From NCBI RefSeq assembly GCF_002217285.1, contig NZ_MUGW01000030.1:17132-81131 (forward strand): a DNA stretch of 64,000 bases. Reading direction: 5' to 3'. Positions 18,574 to 26,423 of the stretch are shown here, piece by piece. A model generated the notes under the pieces. The model was not told the DNA's origin. It made no database searches and saw only the letters and a program-made list of their open reading frames with translations. This DNA is from Flavobacterium hercynium. Its GTDB lineage: Bacteria > Bacteroidota > Bacteroidia > Flavobacteriales > Flavobacteriaceae. Each line of letters starts with the position of its first letter. The stretch's first letter is position 1. The translations under genes and the position numbers were made by a program.

Positions 18574-18808
18574 TTTTTCTTTTTTATAGGTACAAAGGCT
18601 CAAAGAGGCAAAGGTTCAGAGGTTTTCCTCTTTGGAGTCTTTTTTTTTAGGCTCTAAGGCTCTGAGCTGCATAGGCTCAAAGGTTTCTCTTTGGAGTCTT
18701 TGTACAATTTTATTGTTTTTATTTTATTTTTTGTTGCCAACAAGGCTCAGAGTTACAACGCTTTTATGTCCTTTGAACCTTTGTTACTCTGAACCTTTGA
18801 ACCTTTGC
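18574..18808. repeat. Purine-rich AAGGCTC/CTTTGAACC repeat spacer
   Basis: The 235-bp gap between TatD and the kinase-phosphatase gene carries AAGGCTC-type repeats on its TatD side and complementary CTTTGAACC repeats near 18770-18805. The two halves can pair as an imperfect long hairpin. No gene is visible. Confidence 0.55.
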
Positions 18809-19708
18809 TTAAAAATCCCCATAATACACCTGGAAGCAAGGTAATTTTAGTTCATTTCGCCATGTATCGACAACTTGGTTTCTATCGTCTAAAACAAATT
18901 CTACGAAGTATTTATCTTTTATAGATTCGTTGTAGATTTCTGTTTTTATGATCGAATCTTTTCGGCTATCGCTTGTTTTACGCATGATCAGAGCATCATA
19001 TTCGATTTCGTGTTTTTGAAGGAATCTCAATGTTGGTTCTTTGTATCGGTCTTCACGCCCTGAAACCAACAATATTTGATATCCCAACTTTTTGTAATTC
19101 CTCAAAACATTCGCCACCGGATTGTTCAGCTCGTCTTCATCGCATTTACTCGCATCAAACGGATTTCTCCCGTTCATTAAAGCCAATGTTCCGTCAAGAT
19201 CACAAATAATCGCTTTTGGAAGCTCTGGGTTTTGAGCGCAGTATTCTAATTTTTTGTTCACTTTTTTGATAGGTTTAAAATCGAACTTCTCTTTTGTTTT
19301 TTGCAATTGGTGGTACATGTTTTCAATCACTTTTTTTGGCACTTTTCGTTCTCTTTTTTCGTTTCGAATAAAAAGTTCCTCCAGCGGAAGTTCAAAAACT
19401 TTGAATTCAATATTTGCCATTTCAGCAAAATCGTTGATCGGCTGTTTGATATATTCTAACTTAGCATTACAAGTATCCATGATCACATTCCAACCATTTG
19501 AAAGTAACGTTTTGATTTGTCCGTTTACGATTTTCGAAATCATACTTTCTGCTGCCGGATCCATTACTTCCTGAAATTGCGAGAACCTGATTTCATCACG
19601 GCTTATTCGCATCGTATTAGATTCTGTTCTCACTTTCCACTCGGCAAAAGTACTTTTCCCCGATGCCGGGCATCCTACTAATATGGTTAATGTTGGTGTC
19701 TTTTTCAT
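18809..19708 (-). CDS. pnk: T4 PseT-type polynucleotide 5'-kinase/3'-phosphatase
   Basis: A 299-residue protein that heals broken RNA ends by 5' phosphorylation and removal of 3' or 2',3'-cyclic phosphates. The N-terminal kinase has the P-loop GCPASGKST (12-20) and SRDEIR (36-41, the acceptor-binding Asp and Arg). The C-terminal HAD phosphatase has DLDGTLALMNG (170-180), the SGRED motif, and ends DDRNQVVDTW...GDF. Domain order, length and motifs match phage T4 Pnk (PseT), not the three-domain clostridial Pnkp. It is encoded 13 bp after the RNA ligase at 19722-20906, in an operon with Hen1. The ATG at 19708 fits the domain start. Confidence 0.9.
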   Translation of the reverse strand: MKKTPTLTILVGCPASGKSTFAEWKVRTESNTMRISRDEIRFSQFQEVMDPAAESMISKIVNGQIKTLLSNGWNVIMDTCNAKLEYIKQPINDFAEMANIEFKVFELPLEELFIRNEKRERKVPKKVIENMYHQLQKTKEKFDFKPIKKVNKKLEYCAQNPELPKAIICDLDGTLALMNGRNPFDASKCDEDELNNPVANVLRNYKKLGYQILLVSGREDRYKEPTLRFLQKHEIEYDALIMRKTSDSRKDSIIKTEIYNESIKDKYFVEFVLDDRNQVVDTWRNELKLPCFQVYYGDF

Positions 19709-19721
19709 TTTTATAATCGTA

Positions 19722-20906
19722 TTATAATCTTGGATCTAATGTTTTTTCTATTTCTTCGTTATTGATTCTTTTTAAAAGAAGTAAACGCATTAAATAGTTT
19801 TCTTCTTCTAAATCTTTATACGGAATCTGAAGCATCTTCTGATTGATTTCCCAACCGTTTATCGATTGTTCTACTTTTTTCTTTACGTTTCTTTTTTCTA
19901 AATAATGATCGAAATCCTGATGAAAATTTACGCCATAAATCATCGTCAAATAATTGTTATTTCTGACTTTAAAACAAGGAGGCAAATTTTTAATATAATT
20001 CTCCTTTGGCTTAATCATGATTCCTTCCTCGTTTGCTTCTGTCAATTTTTCGAAAAAAGAATAAATTCCCTTTAGCTTTTCTTCTTTGTTCTGAGCGGTA
20101 ATTTCAACATTTAAAAATGCATCATCATTTACCAATTCATACGTCAAATTACTGTTTGGCAAAACTTCTTCGCCCGATGTGTTCACTATTTTTAAAATTG
20201 TAAACGGTTTAAAATGTATTTCGGCTTCGTTACCAAAAGTGTTGATTTGTTTTTTAAACACCTTTAATGATTCTTCCTGTTTTGCTATATCCGGAATTTT
20301 CACCGTTCGCAAAGCTTCGTACTGACGGATAATGTGTGGTTTGTGCTTGCTGCTAAACTCTTTTCTGCTGAGTGACTTTTTATCTGAAATATATGTTGTA
20401 AACAATTCAGAGCTTTTCACACTTTCTAACTTCTCCAACAAACCCGAAGCTTGCAAGTATTCATTATGCGTTTTTAAAGCATCGTGATATCCTGTAAATT
20501 CCTTCTCGATCAAACCTGCACCCAAAACTTTCCAGGGCAATAATTCTGAGGCGATGATAAGAGTTTCGAAATCCGGAAAAGTAATCAGCATTTTGGCATA
20601 TAACTCCTTCAAACTGTTTATCGCTTTTTCTACATCGATATGATCCATCTTAAAACCATTTCTGGAAATAAAATACGTTTCATCAAGGTTTCGTTTTAGG
20701 TAAATGGTGCAATATGAACCCATGTATTTTTTTTGAACCACAAATTCAGATACTCCTTTTTCTAAATAATAATGAATCGCTTCATCAATGCTTTCTATTT
20801 CATTTTTACTCTTGCTTTTTGGAGCGGGTGAAATGGTTGGCGAAAAATCGTTTATCTTATTCTTGCAAAACCACTCTATTCTATTTCTTACTTTAAAATC
20901 TAACAT
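19722..20906 (-). CDS. RNA ligase of the bacterial Pnkp ligase-domain type
   Basis: A 394-residue ATP-dependent ligase. Motif I is KKYMGS with the probable adenylated lysine K60; clostridial Pnkp has KHMGSR here, in contrast to KxDG of ordinary ligases. A later EEGIMIKPKE matches motif IV and CFKVRNNNYL motif V. In Clostridium thermocellum the kinase, phosphatase and ligase are fused in one chain. Here the ligase is a separate protein next to the kinase-phosphatase and Hen1. The clostridial ligase needs Hen1 for full activity, and the 3-bp gap to Hen1 upstream is consistent with such a complex. Confidence 0.85.
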   Translation of the reverse strand: MLDFKVRNRIEWFCKNKINDFSPTISPAPKSKSKNEIESIDEAIHYYLEKGVSEFVVQKKYMGSYCTIYLKRNLDETYFISRNGFKMDHIDVEKAINSLKELYAKMLITFPDFETLIIASELLPWKVLGAGLIEKEFTGYHDALKTHNEYLQASGLLEKLESVKSSELFTTYISDKKSLSRKEFSSKHKPHIIRQYEALRTVKIPDIAKQEESLKVFKKQINTFGNEAEIHFKPFTILKIVNTSGEEVLPNSNLTYELVNDDAFLNVEITAQNKEEKLKGIYSFFEKLTEANEEGIMIKPKENYIKNLPPCFKVRNNNYLTMIYGVNFHQDFDHYLEKRNVKKKVEQSINGWEINQKMLQIPYKDLEEENYLMRLLLLKRINNEEIEKTLDPRL

Positions 20907-20909
20907 CTT

Positions 20910-22187
20910 TTACTTTTTTTGAATGATTACTGCACTTGTTGGGTAAACTCCTTTTACGCAATCTCCTACTCCATAAAATGATTTAGGATTTGGGAAAATT
21001 TCGTTAATCAAGGCTACAAATTCTGCGTTTGAAAGTTCAAAATCATGATCGTCATGTCTAAACTCCTCTGTCATTTCATAATTTACATTAAAGTCTTTAT
21101 CCGGCGTGGTTACAAATAATCTGCTGAACTTCGTGTTATCTCTAATCCAGATCAAAAGTGACTTGGCTTCTTCAAAAGAATTATGTTCAATAACTTCACT
21201 TAAGATAATCTGACCTTCAAAATTTTTTAGTTCTTCAACCTTTTCTATCCAAACCAAATTATCTGCTTTTTCCAATGCCTGAATTTTTTCTGCAATCGGT
21301 CTAAAATCTACCTCATCATAAGCGAAATATTCCTGTTTGAATCCTCTTTTGTGCAATAATTTAAAGTACTGCAATTCACCACAACCAAAATCTAATACTT
21401 TCTCATCAAAATCGATTTTACGGCAAATAAATTCTTTTCTCGATTGGTGGGTATCTGTAAAAACAAACTGAACATCATTATTGAAATAAGCTTCTAATTG
21501 CGGTTTAAACTTCTCAAACTGATTAGGAGAACGCATAATTCTTTTTATAAAAAGATAAAATACGAAATACGGAATCCCTTTTAGATTGGTAAACATCGTA
21601 ATGTGCTTTTGTATAAAGTAATCGTCGATGTAGGTGTAAACCGCATAACGATTAGTAAAATGCGTAAACAAAGCCACCAATGAGAATTTCTGCATCGCTT
21701 CTCTTACCGTTGCACCTTTAATCTTTAATCCAAAATTGTTGCCTATCTTATGGTTTAATGTAATACCATCTATGTATTTTGACAAAAGATAACGCTCATT
21801 TTTGTACCAGCCTGAATCGATAAAAAAAGTAGCAATTTCGATGGTACATTTTTCAGTATCAATTTCGTTATAATTTTTATCCAGCCATGAAATTACAGTT
21901 TCTTCTAAAACCGAATTCTCTTTGTACAAATGATTAAAAAATTCGGTTGCGATGTTCAAAGCCAATAACGGACTGCAATAACTCTGAAAATCGATCTGAT
22001 TTCCTTCTTCCGGTAAATAACTGTGTTTACCGTCTAAAAAAACGCAGTGATATTCATTCGCAGAAACTGCGTTTCCAATTACGGTTCCGTCTTTTAACTC
22101 TTTCAAATAAAGCCCCTGATCCGTATTTGGATTTTTGTAAAGTATATCTAAAAAGTATTTATTGTCTGATTTAAGTTGTATAATCAT
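20910..22187 (-). CDS. hen1: Hen1-type RNA 3'-terminal ribose 2'-O-methyltransferase
   Basis: A 425-residue protein. The C-terminal half is the methyltransferase: SAM loop VLDFGCGE (264-271), metal-binding EVIEH (331-335), TPDKDFNVNY, and RHDDHDFE (377-384). This is the Hen1 ExxEH...HxxHxFE arrangement. The N-terminal half may contain the Hen1-L region that activates the Pnkp ligase, plus an extra segment of about 130 residues. Hen1 marks a repaired junction with 2'-O-methyl so that the same ribotoxin cannot cut it again. It is the first gene of the Hen1-ligase-kinase operon, with its own -7 box and palindromic operator. Confidence 0.88.
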   Translation of the reverse strand: MIIQLKSDNKYFLDILYKNPNTDQGLYLKELKDGTVIGNAVSANEYHCVFLDGKHSYLPEEGNQIDFQSYCSPLLALNIATEFFNHLYKENSVLEETVISWLDKNYNEIDTEKCTIEIATFFIDSGWYKNERYLLSKYIDGITLNHKIGNNFGLKIKGATVREAMQKFSLVALFTHFTNRYAVYTYIDDYFIQKHITMFTNLKGIPYFVFYLFIKRIMRSPNQFEKFKPQLEAYFNNDVQFVFTDTHQSRKEFICRKIDFDEKVLDFGCGELQYFKLLHKRGFKQEYFAYDEVDFRPIAEKIQALEKADNLVWIEKVEELKNFEGQIILSEVIEHNSFEEAKSLLIWIRDNTKFSRLFVTTPDKDFNVNYEMTEEFRHDDHDFELSNAEFVALINEIFPNPKSFYGVGDCVKGVYPTSAVIIQKK

Positions 22188-22206
22188 GGTGCTTATTTTT
22201 GTTTGA

Positions 22207-22214
22207 CAAATATA
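22207..22214 (-). promoter_or_regulatory. -7 promoter box of the Hen1 operon
   Basis: Minus-strand TATATTTG, a perfect TAnnTTTG, lies 20 bp upstream of the Hen1 ATG. It is 8 bp downstream of the palindromic operator at 22223-22246, which occupies the -33 region. Confidence 0.75.
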
Positions 22215-22222
22215 GATTTGTC

Positions 22223-22246
22223 ACTACGCAGTAATTTTGCGCAGTT
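22223..22246. promoter_or_regulatory. Palindromic operator copy 1 (Hen1 promoter)
   Basis: This 24-bp site is built on the imperfect palindrome ACTRCGCAA-N5-TTGCGYAGT. It matches the site at 26424-26447 at 22 of 24 positions. It covers the -33 region of the Hen1 promoter, so the bound factor could repress or activate. The spacing to the -7 box, 8 bp, is identical to the minus-strand promoter at 26408. The cognate factor is probably the WYL protein at 27496-28509, by inference. Confidence 0.75.
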
Positions 22247-22257
22247 AAATTTAATTT

Positions 22258-23274
22258 TTATTCTTCTTCTTTATTAAACGGTTTTTCGAACTTCGGACGG
22301 ATCATTTTCCAAATAATTGGTGCATAATCCCTGTTATCCATCATGGCAAATAATACTCCTGAATATTGACAAGTCAAAAAGTACAAAGCGGTTTCTTTTC
22401 GCGATTCCAAAATTTTAAAATCGGTTTTACATTGCGCTTCGATTTCCGAATATTGATTTTCTAAATCGGTTTTTGTTTGTTTCACCCAAGTAAAAAATTC
22501 ATCAGGAACACGTTCCAGAATTTCTTCCATTGGCTGGTTTGTTTTCAAAAATTCCCAGATATTCACATTAGAAACTTGCGTAATGATTCGGTGTAGGCGA
22601 AGGTATTCTTCAAACTTAATTTTTACCCGAAAATTATTTGCATACTTTATGATAAAACCTTCTTTGTTGTCTGTATCCATTTCTTTTAAAAGCTGAATAT
22701 CTTTTACACCATCGTATTTTTCAACAACCGGAAAACCAATATTTTCTAACGGAAATTCTGCTCCTGATTGAATATCAACAATAGCCAGTAAAACCAATTC
22801 TTCTGCCACACCATAATCTAAAACAATTCGGTTTTCCGGATAAATAATTTCAAACAAATAGGTTTTTCTTTTATCTAAAAGTGACCAGGTATCTTTGTAT
22901 TTTCCATGCAACATTTCGTTCGCCTTATCCGACTGATCGCTAGAAAACGAACCTCTGCTCGCCATAAAGGGAACATTCTCTATCCAGTACAAAATCCCCA
23001 AAGAACCATCCATTTTATCATACACCTCAAAAGAGGTCTCAGGAAGCACCTGATTTTCCATTTCTCCTAAATTAAAAAACTTAGGAAAAGGTCTGGCAAC
23101 CACATTGTAATTTCCATCTAAAATAAGACCTCGACATGCTAAAGTAACCTCGTTCCAAATTCGCTCAAATTGAGCATTTTGTGTATAGTTATAGATGTAC
23201 AAATCATGCTCAGGATGTTTGTTTACCCGAACATAATTCTTTGCAATCATTTCTTTTAATAATATTGTATTCAT
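22258..23274 (-). CDS. T4 Rnl1-like RNA ligase
   Basis: A 338-residue ATP-dependent RNA ligase. Motif I is KMDGS with nucleophile K87. It is preceded by ACRGLILDG and RPFPKFFNLGE, matching ECRGI...RPMEKFFNL of T4 Rnl1, and followed by SRGSFSSDQ like the T4 KGS motif. Later FIIKYANNFRVKIK corresponds to motifs IV/V. T4 Rnl1 works with T4 Pnk to reseal tRNA-Lys cut in its anticodon loop by PrrC. It lies between the RING/TerD gene (414-bp gap) and the Hen1 promoter. It is the second RNA ligase in the island. Confidence 0.88.
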   Translation of the reverse strand: MNTILLKEMIAKNYVRVNKHPEHDLYIYNYTQNAQFERIWNEVTLACRGLILDGNYNVVARPFPKFFNLGEMENQVLPETSFEVYDKMDGSLGILYWIENVPFMASRGSFSSDQSDKANEMLHGKYKDTWSLLDKRKTYLFEIIYPENRIVLDYGVAEELVLLAIVDIQSGAEFPLENIGFPVVEKYDGVKDIQLLKEMDTDNKEGFIIKYANNFRVKIKFEEYLRLHRIITQVSNVNIWEFLKTNQPMEEILERVPDEFFTWVKQTKTDLENQYSEIEAQCKTDFKILESRKETALYFLTCQYSGVLFAMMDNRDYAPIIWKMIRPKFEKPFNKEEE

Positions 23275-23688
23275 GAGTTATTTTTTTTTTAAAATTGGCA
23301 GGTAATTTTCGCGCAAAGGCGCAGAGTCGCAAAATTTATCTGTCGAATCAATACACGGTTTGTCGTGAAATGAGACAAAATGATAAAAGAAATAATTTCA
23401 ATCCTTATAATTTGTGGCTAAAAAAAACTTTGCGCCTCTGCGCCTTTGCGCGAAATTAAATCTACCAAACTTTGCGAAGACGCACTGCTGTGCGTCTCTA
23501 CGATTAAATCATTGAAAAATCATTGTGTTTCAATCTTTGCGTAGACGCACTGCTGTGCGTCTCTACGGTAAACCATTGAAAAATCATTGGGGTACATGTC
23601 AATAACAAATATTTGTGAAGACGCACTGCTGTGCGTCTCTACATCAAACCTTTGTACCTTTGCACCTCAGAACCTCAGCACCTTAAAA
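23275..23688. repeat. Intergenic repeat block with three REP-like palindromes
   Basis: This 414-bp gap has no plausible gene. It holds CGCAAAGGCGCAGAGTCGC and its near-complement TTGCGCCTCTGCGCC (about 23312-23455). Three copies of the palindrome AGACGCAC-TGCT-GTGCGTCT follow at 23478-23497, 23543-23562 and 23619-23638, each followed by CTAC. Two of the intervals repeat TTGAAAAATCATTG. A further copy lies at 27137-27156. The palindromes may act as transcript ends or mRNA stabilisers between the RING/TerD and ligase genes. Confidence 0.8.
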
Positions 23689-25923
23689 TTAATCAATTAA
23701 CAATTGTGTTACCGCTGCTGCGTTCATTGCCCATTTTGCATTGTAAACCTCATCGGCATTTTCATCCTCGATGATGGTTAAACCTTGCGCTTCGGCTTTT
23801 AATTGCAACAAACTTCCGATGTTTAATTTAGAACTCAATTTTGCCATTAAAGCCTGAACTCCTTTAAAATCCAAACCTTGTACAACCTGACCTCCAAATG
23901 TCATTTCTAACCAAACGATTTCTCTTTTGGCTACATCCAACACACCAAAAACCAATCCTTTCGCAACGCTTTGCGTAATACGAACCTGATGATCTACACA
24001 TGATGGATCGTAAGCAACACCGATTTTCTCCGAAATTTTCATCGGATATTTACTGTTCATCCAACCTACAACAAGATTTGGCGTAATACTTCCTCCGCTA
24101 AAAGCATTGCAGGTAAAAGTCACAAATTTTGCATTGGCTCTCTCTAATTTATCAATGTTAATGTTGATGTACTCCGCTGTTCCCACTTTAGCAGGAATGC
24201 TTCGGATATCACCACTATGATTACATCCTGTAGTTTCTAATCGGCTAAAAGAGCAGATATCTACACGATCCTCGTAGGCAATATGGCAGCTCAAATCCAT
24301 ATCAAGATGCTGTGCCGGCATATCTTTTCCCCATTGCATAAACAAGCGTACTTCGTTTCCTTCAACTGGGAAACAGGTTCCCATTAACGCAACTGGTAAG
24401 TCCTGAACGTTATCGCTTCTATCTCCAATCGAAACTGGCATATTAAACAATTGCGAATCAATATACATCGTTTTGTTTTTGTTTACGACCGCAGCAAATC
24501 GTTTTTTCATTGCTACAATGCACAATTCTTCAATCTGATTTTTCATCACTTGCAATTGTACATCGTCGTATAAATTCAATAATGCATTTGGCGCAATTCT
24601 TTTGTTGGTTCCACCCAAAGGCTTAACACTTCGCTGTATGTTTTTATCGAAATAATTATCTGCATACATGTTTAATGTAAAAACAAGTCTAGCCGGAACT
24701 TTATCGATAATTTCCGTAAAATGTGCCACCGTTTCGTCTGCACCAAACCAAAGCATATTCGAGAATAAAGATCGCGCAAACAATCCCGGACGTTGTTTTA
24801 ACAAGGCAAACGTTTTCTCCGCATCGAATTTTAATCGTGCTGTACTTACTTTGCTCTCCCAAACATCATAAACCTGATTGTAAAACACATCCATAAAAAA
24901 AGCTAATTTTTCAAACCCTTTTCTTTTGCTGTATTCTGCCAAACGCAATGCTCGGATAAAACGAATCCACATTCCGCGTTTTGGATGCATGATTTCGCAC
25001 ATAGCTTCTACATCCATATCTAAATCGTTCAACCAATTCGCTACCATTAAACATTCTTTTCTTGAATATTTAAGTTTCAAATCGTTTGCAGTCGATACTT
25101 TACCTTGTCCAGTTGTATTCAAAAATCCATACTGCGCATTTTTTGCTGTTCTGTTGATAATCGTTTTTGGCTCAATAATTTGCAACATTCCTGTTTTCTT
25201 GAACCATAAATAACGTAAGATATCTGTTGGCGTTTTAAAATATTGTGAAGCACTTTCGGCTTTACCTTCCGTCACTAAAACGTCGATCACTAACATCAAT
25301 GTTTCTTTGATGGCGATTGTTGCTTTAGGTAATGGTAAATATTGTAATGCTAATTTCAAGCTATCTGCCTGTGTAGCGTCTAAAGCTGTTTTCGATTGCA
25401 ATAATGATTTATAAAAATCATCTACATCAGCATCTGTCCACAAATCAAGTACTTTCAACTTACTTCCCTGACCGTAATTTTCGATCGCACCAAATTCAAA
25501 CGGAGTTCCGCAAAACGGACATCCATTGTAGCGTTCTAATGGAAAAGTATTGTCTGGAATGGTATGTCCACATGCCAAAGCTGTTCCGCCTTTTATGTTT
25601 AAAGCGTTCCAAAAATAAGTCACGATATGATCGACAACAGATTCTCCTGTTGGGATATTCCACCCTTTTACTAAAGGTGCCCAGTTTTTATCTGTTCCTA
25701 AAACGTCTCTTAAAACTTCTAAAACTTCAACCTTATATGTTGGGTTTATATTGTTTAAGGCATGCAATAAGGATTCAGAAAATGTAAATCCGAGTTTTGC
25801 AACATTGGCTGCTAAAACCGATGTTGTTTTTGATATATTTTTATTGTCATTCGCAACGAATACTGTTGGAACATAAATTGCGTTTTGACGCAAACTGATT
25901 TTTAACAATGCTTTTGTTTTCAT
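23689..25923 (-). CDS. RING-finger/TerD-like protein (MXAN_6230/SCO0854-like family)
   Basis: A 744-residue protein. A small zinc-binding cluster, CGH-x14-CPFC (C118, H120, C135, C138), sits near the N-terminus. A long helical region spans about residues 160-480 (for example DILRYLWFKKTGM and MHPKRGMWIRFIRAL). The C-terminal domain, about 525-690, resembles TerD: LDMDLSCHIAYED, HSGDIR (569-574), GTAEYININIDKL and AKFVTFTCNAFSG. I recall the MXAN_6230/SCO0854 RING-domain family as having this architecture. The function is unknown; a scaffold or RNA-binding role in stress response fits. Its leader carries the tRNA-like array, much as Ro-type proteins are encoded beside Y RNAs. Confidence 0.7.
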   Translation of the reverse strand: MKTKALLKISLRQNAIYVPTVFVANDNKNISKTTSVLAANVAKLGFTFSESLLHALNNINPTYKVEVLEVLRDVLGTDKNWAPLVKGWNIPTGESVVDHIVTYFWNALNIKGGTALACGHTIPDNTFPLERYNGCPFCGTPFEFGAIENYGQGSKLKVLDLWTDADVDDFYKSLLQSKTALDATQADSLKLALQYLPLPKATIAIKETLMLVIDVLVTEGKAESASQYFKTPTDILRYLWFKKTGMLQIIEPKTIINRTAKNAQYGFLNTTGQGKVSTANDLKLKYSRKECLMVANWLNDLDMDVEAMCEIMHPKRGMWIRFIRALRLAEYSKRKGFEKLAFFMDVFYNQVYDVWESKVSTARLKFDAEKTFALLKQRPGLFARSLFSNMLWFGADETVAHFTEIIDKVPARLVFTLNMYADNYFDKNIQRSVKPLGGTNKRIAPNALLNLYDDVQLQVMKNQIEELCIVAMKKRFAAVVNKNKTMYIDSQLFNMPVSIGDRSDNVQDLPVALMGTCFPVEGNEVRLFMQWGKDMPAQHLDMDLSCHIAYEDRVDICSFSRLETTGCNHSGDIRSIPAKVGTAEYININIDKLERANAKFVTFTCNAFSGGSITPNLVVGWMNSKYPMKISEKIGVAYDPSCVDHQVRITQSVAKGLVFGVLDVAKREIVWLEMTFGGQVVQGLDFKGVQALMAKLSSKLNIGSLLQLKAEAQGLTIIEDENADEVYNAKWAMNAAAVTQLLID

Positions 25924-26077
25924 TTTTTTAATTTTTAAAATTTAGATAATGGTGTTTCTGGTTCTACCTAAAAGATTTTGAAGTAAGAAACACTTGACCT
26001 GAAATTTGAGTGTAATGGATAAACTGATTCAAAGTGACGGTTTGGTGGGTTTCCCCAGAAGTAAGTTTATCTTGACC

Positions 26078-26140
26078 CTCGGTTTTTATGAATGATGATT
26101 TTAAAACTTGCCGGACTCGAACCGGAGTTACCAATTGTCT
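26078..26140 (-). ncRNA. tRNA 3'-half-like segment between repeats r3 and r2
   Basis: Read on the minus strand, CCGG-TTCGAGT-CCGG forms a T-arm-like hairpin with a canonical TTCGAGT loop. Directly after it, AAGTTTTAA pairs over 9 bp with the core of repeat r3 upstream. Together they form an acceptor/T-arm minihelix in which about 20 nt replace the D and anticodon arms. No complete tRNA can be formed. Confidence 0.65.
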
Positions 26141-26168
26141 GAAGTAAGTTTTAATTGACCATTTATAG

Positions 26169-26286
26169 TAAAGCAGGTGGGATTCGAACCCACGACCTGG
26201 ACATTAAAAGTGTAAGAAGTAAGTTTTGATTGACCTCTAACTGGTAATTTCAAAACTACCTGCTCTATCCGCTGAGCTACTGCTTC
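26169..26286 (-). ncRNA. Interrupted tRNA-like RNA in the leader of the RNA-repair genes
   Basis: Minus strand, 118 nt. The 5' half has acceptor strand GAAGCAG (26286-26280), TA, D arm GCTC-AGCGGATA-GAGC (26277-26262), A, and an anticodon-arm-like GGTAG...TTACC with an 8-nt loop. Then comes repeat r4. The 3' half has loop CTTTTAA (26210-26204) flanked by ACA/TGT, CC, variable loop AGGTC, T arm GTGGG-TTCGAAT-CCCAC (26193-26177), acceptor CTGCTTT (26176-26170) and discriminator A. All seven acceptor pairs form (one G-U). CCA is not encoded. CTTTTAA is the classic tRNA-Lys(UUU) anticodon loop. It is not a normal tRNA gene because the anticodon region is split by about 40 nt. I believe it is a dedicated tRNA-like RNA; its role is unknown. 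Confidence 0.8.
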
Positions 26287-26407
26287 GTTTGAAATTGCAT
26301 GAACCGGTAATGGTGTAAGTGTGTACGTGGAAAGTTTCAGAAGTAACTTAAACTTGACCTTGTTAATGCAATTTTTTATTTCAATGAACTTGTTTTTATT
26401 TCTTGAG

Positions 26408-26415
26408 CAAAGATT
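26408..26415 (-). promoter_or_regulatory. Candidate -7 box for the leader RNA and RING/TerD gene
   Basis: Minus-strand AATCTTTG is one mismatch from TAnnTTTG. It lies exactly 8 bp downstream of the palindromic operator, the same geometry as the Hen1 promoter. Transcription from here would produce the whole tRNA-like leader, about 475 nt, before the RING/TerD ATG. Confidence 0.5.
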
Positions 26416-26423
26416 TCGATAGT

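Larger units (their letters stand above)
25952..26374 (-). repeat. Array of five 20-bp repeats with covarying stem partners
   Basis: Five plus-strand copies match GAAGTAA-N7-TTGACC (r1-r4 have G after GAAGTAA, r5 has C): r1 25980-25999, r2 26058-26077, r3 26141-26160, r4 26216-26235, r5 26340-26359. The ends are invariant and the middle varies. Start-to-start distances are 78, 83, 75 and 124 bp. Three cores have a perfect partner just downstream on the minus strand: r1 GTGTTTCT with 25952-25959, r2 GATAAACT with 26018-26025, r3 TTAAAACTT with 26101-26109. The r4 core pairs upstream (26250-26257). The r5 unit is enclosed by the 9-bp stem 26366-26374/26292-26300. The intervals contain tRNA-like T arms or hairpins. 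This points to a structured RNA rather than simple DNA repeats. Confidence 0.85.

Noticed and set aside
17690..18808. Insertion sequence remnants in the CTTTG-rich gaps
   Set aside because: No transposase fragments or terminal repeats; they look like simple intergenic repeats.
26169..26286. Ordinary tRNA-Lys or tRNA-Gln gene with an intron
   Set aside because: The two anticodon-like segments cannot form one standard arm after removal of the middle, and no encoded CCA is present; called tRNA-like instead.
25980..26359. CRISPR array (five 20-bp repeats with about 55-104 bp spacers)
   Set aside because: Repeat cores vary, spacer lengths are uneven, spacers contain tRNA parts, and no cas genes are present.
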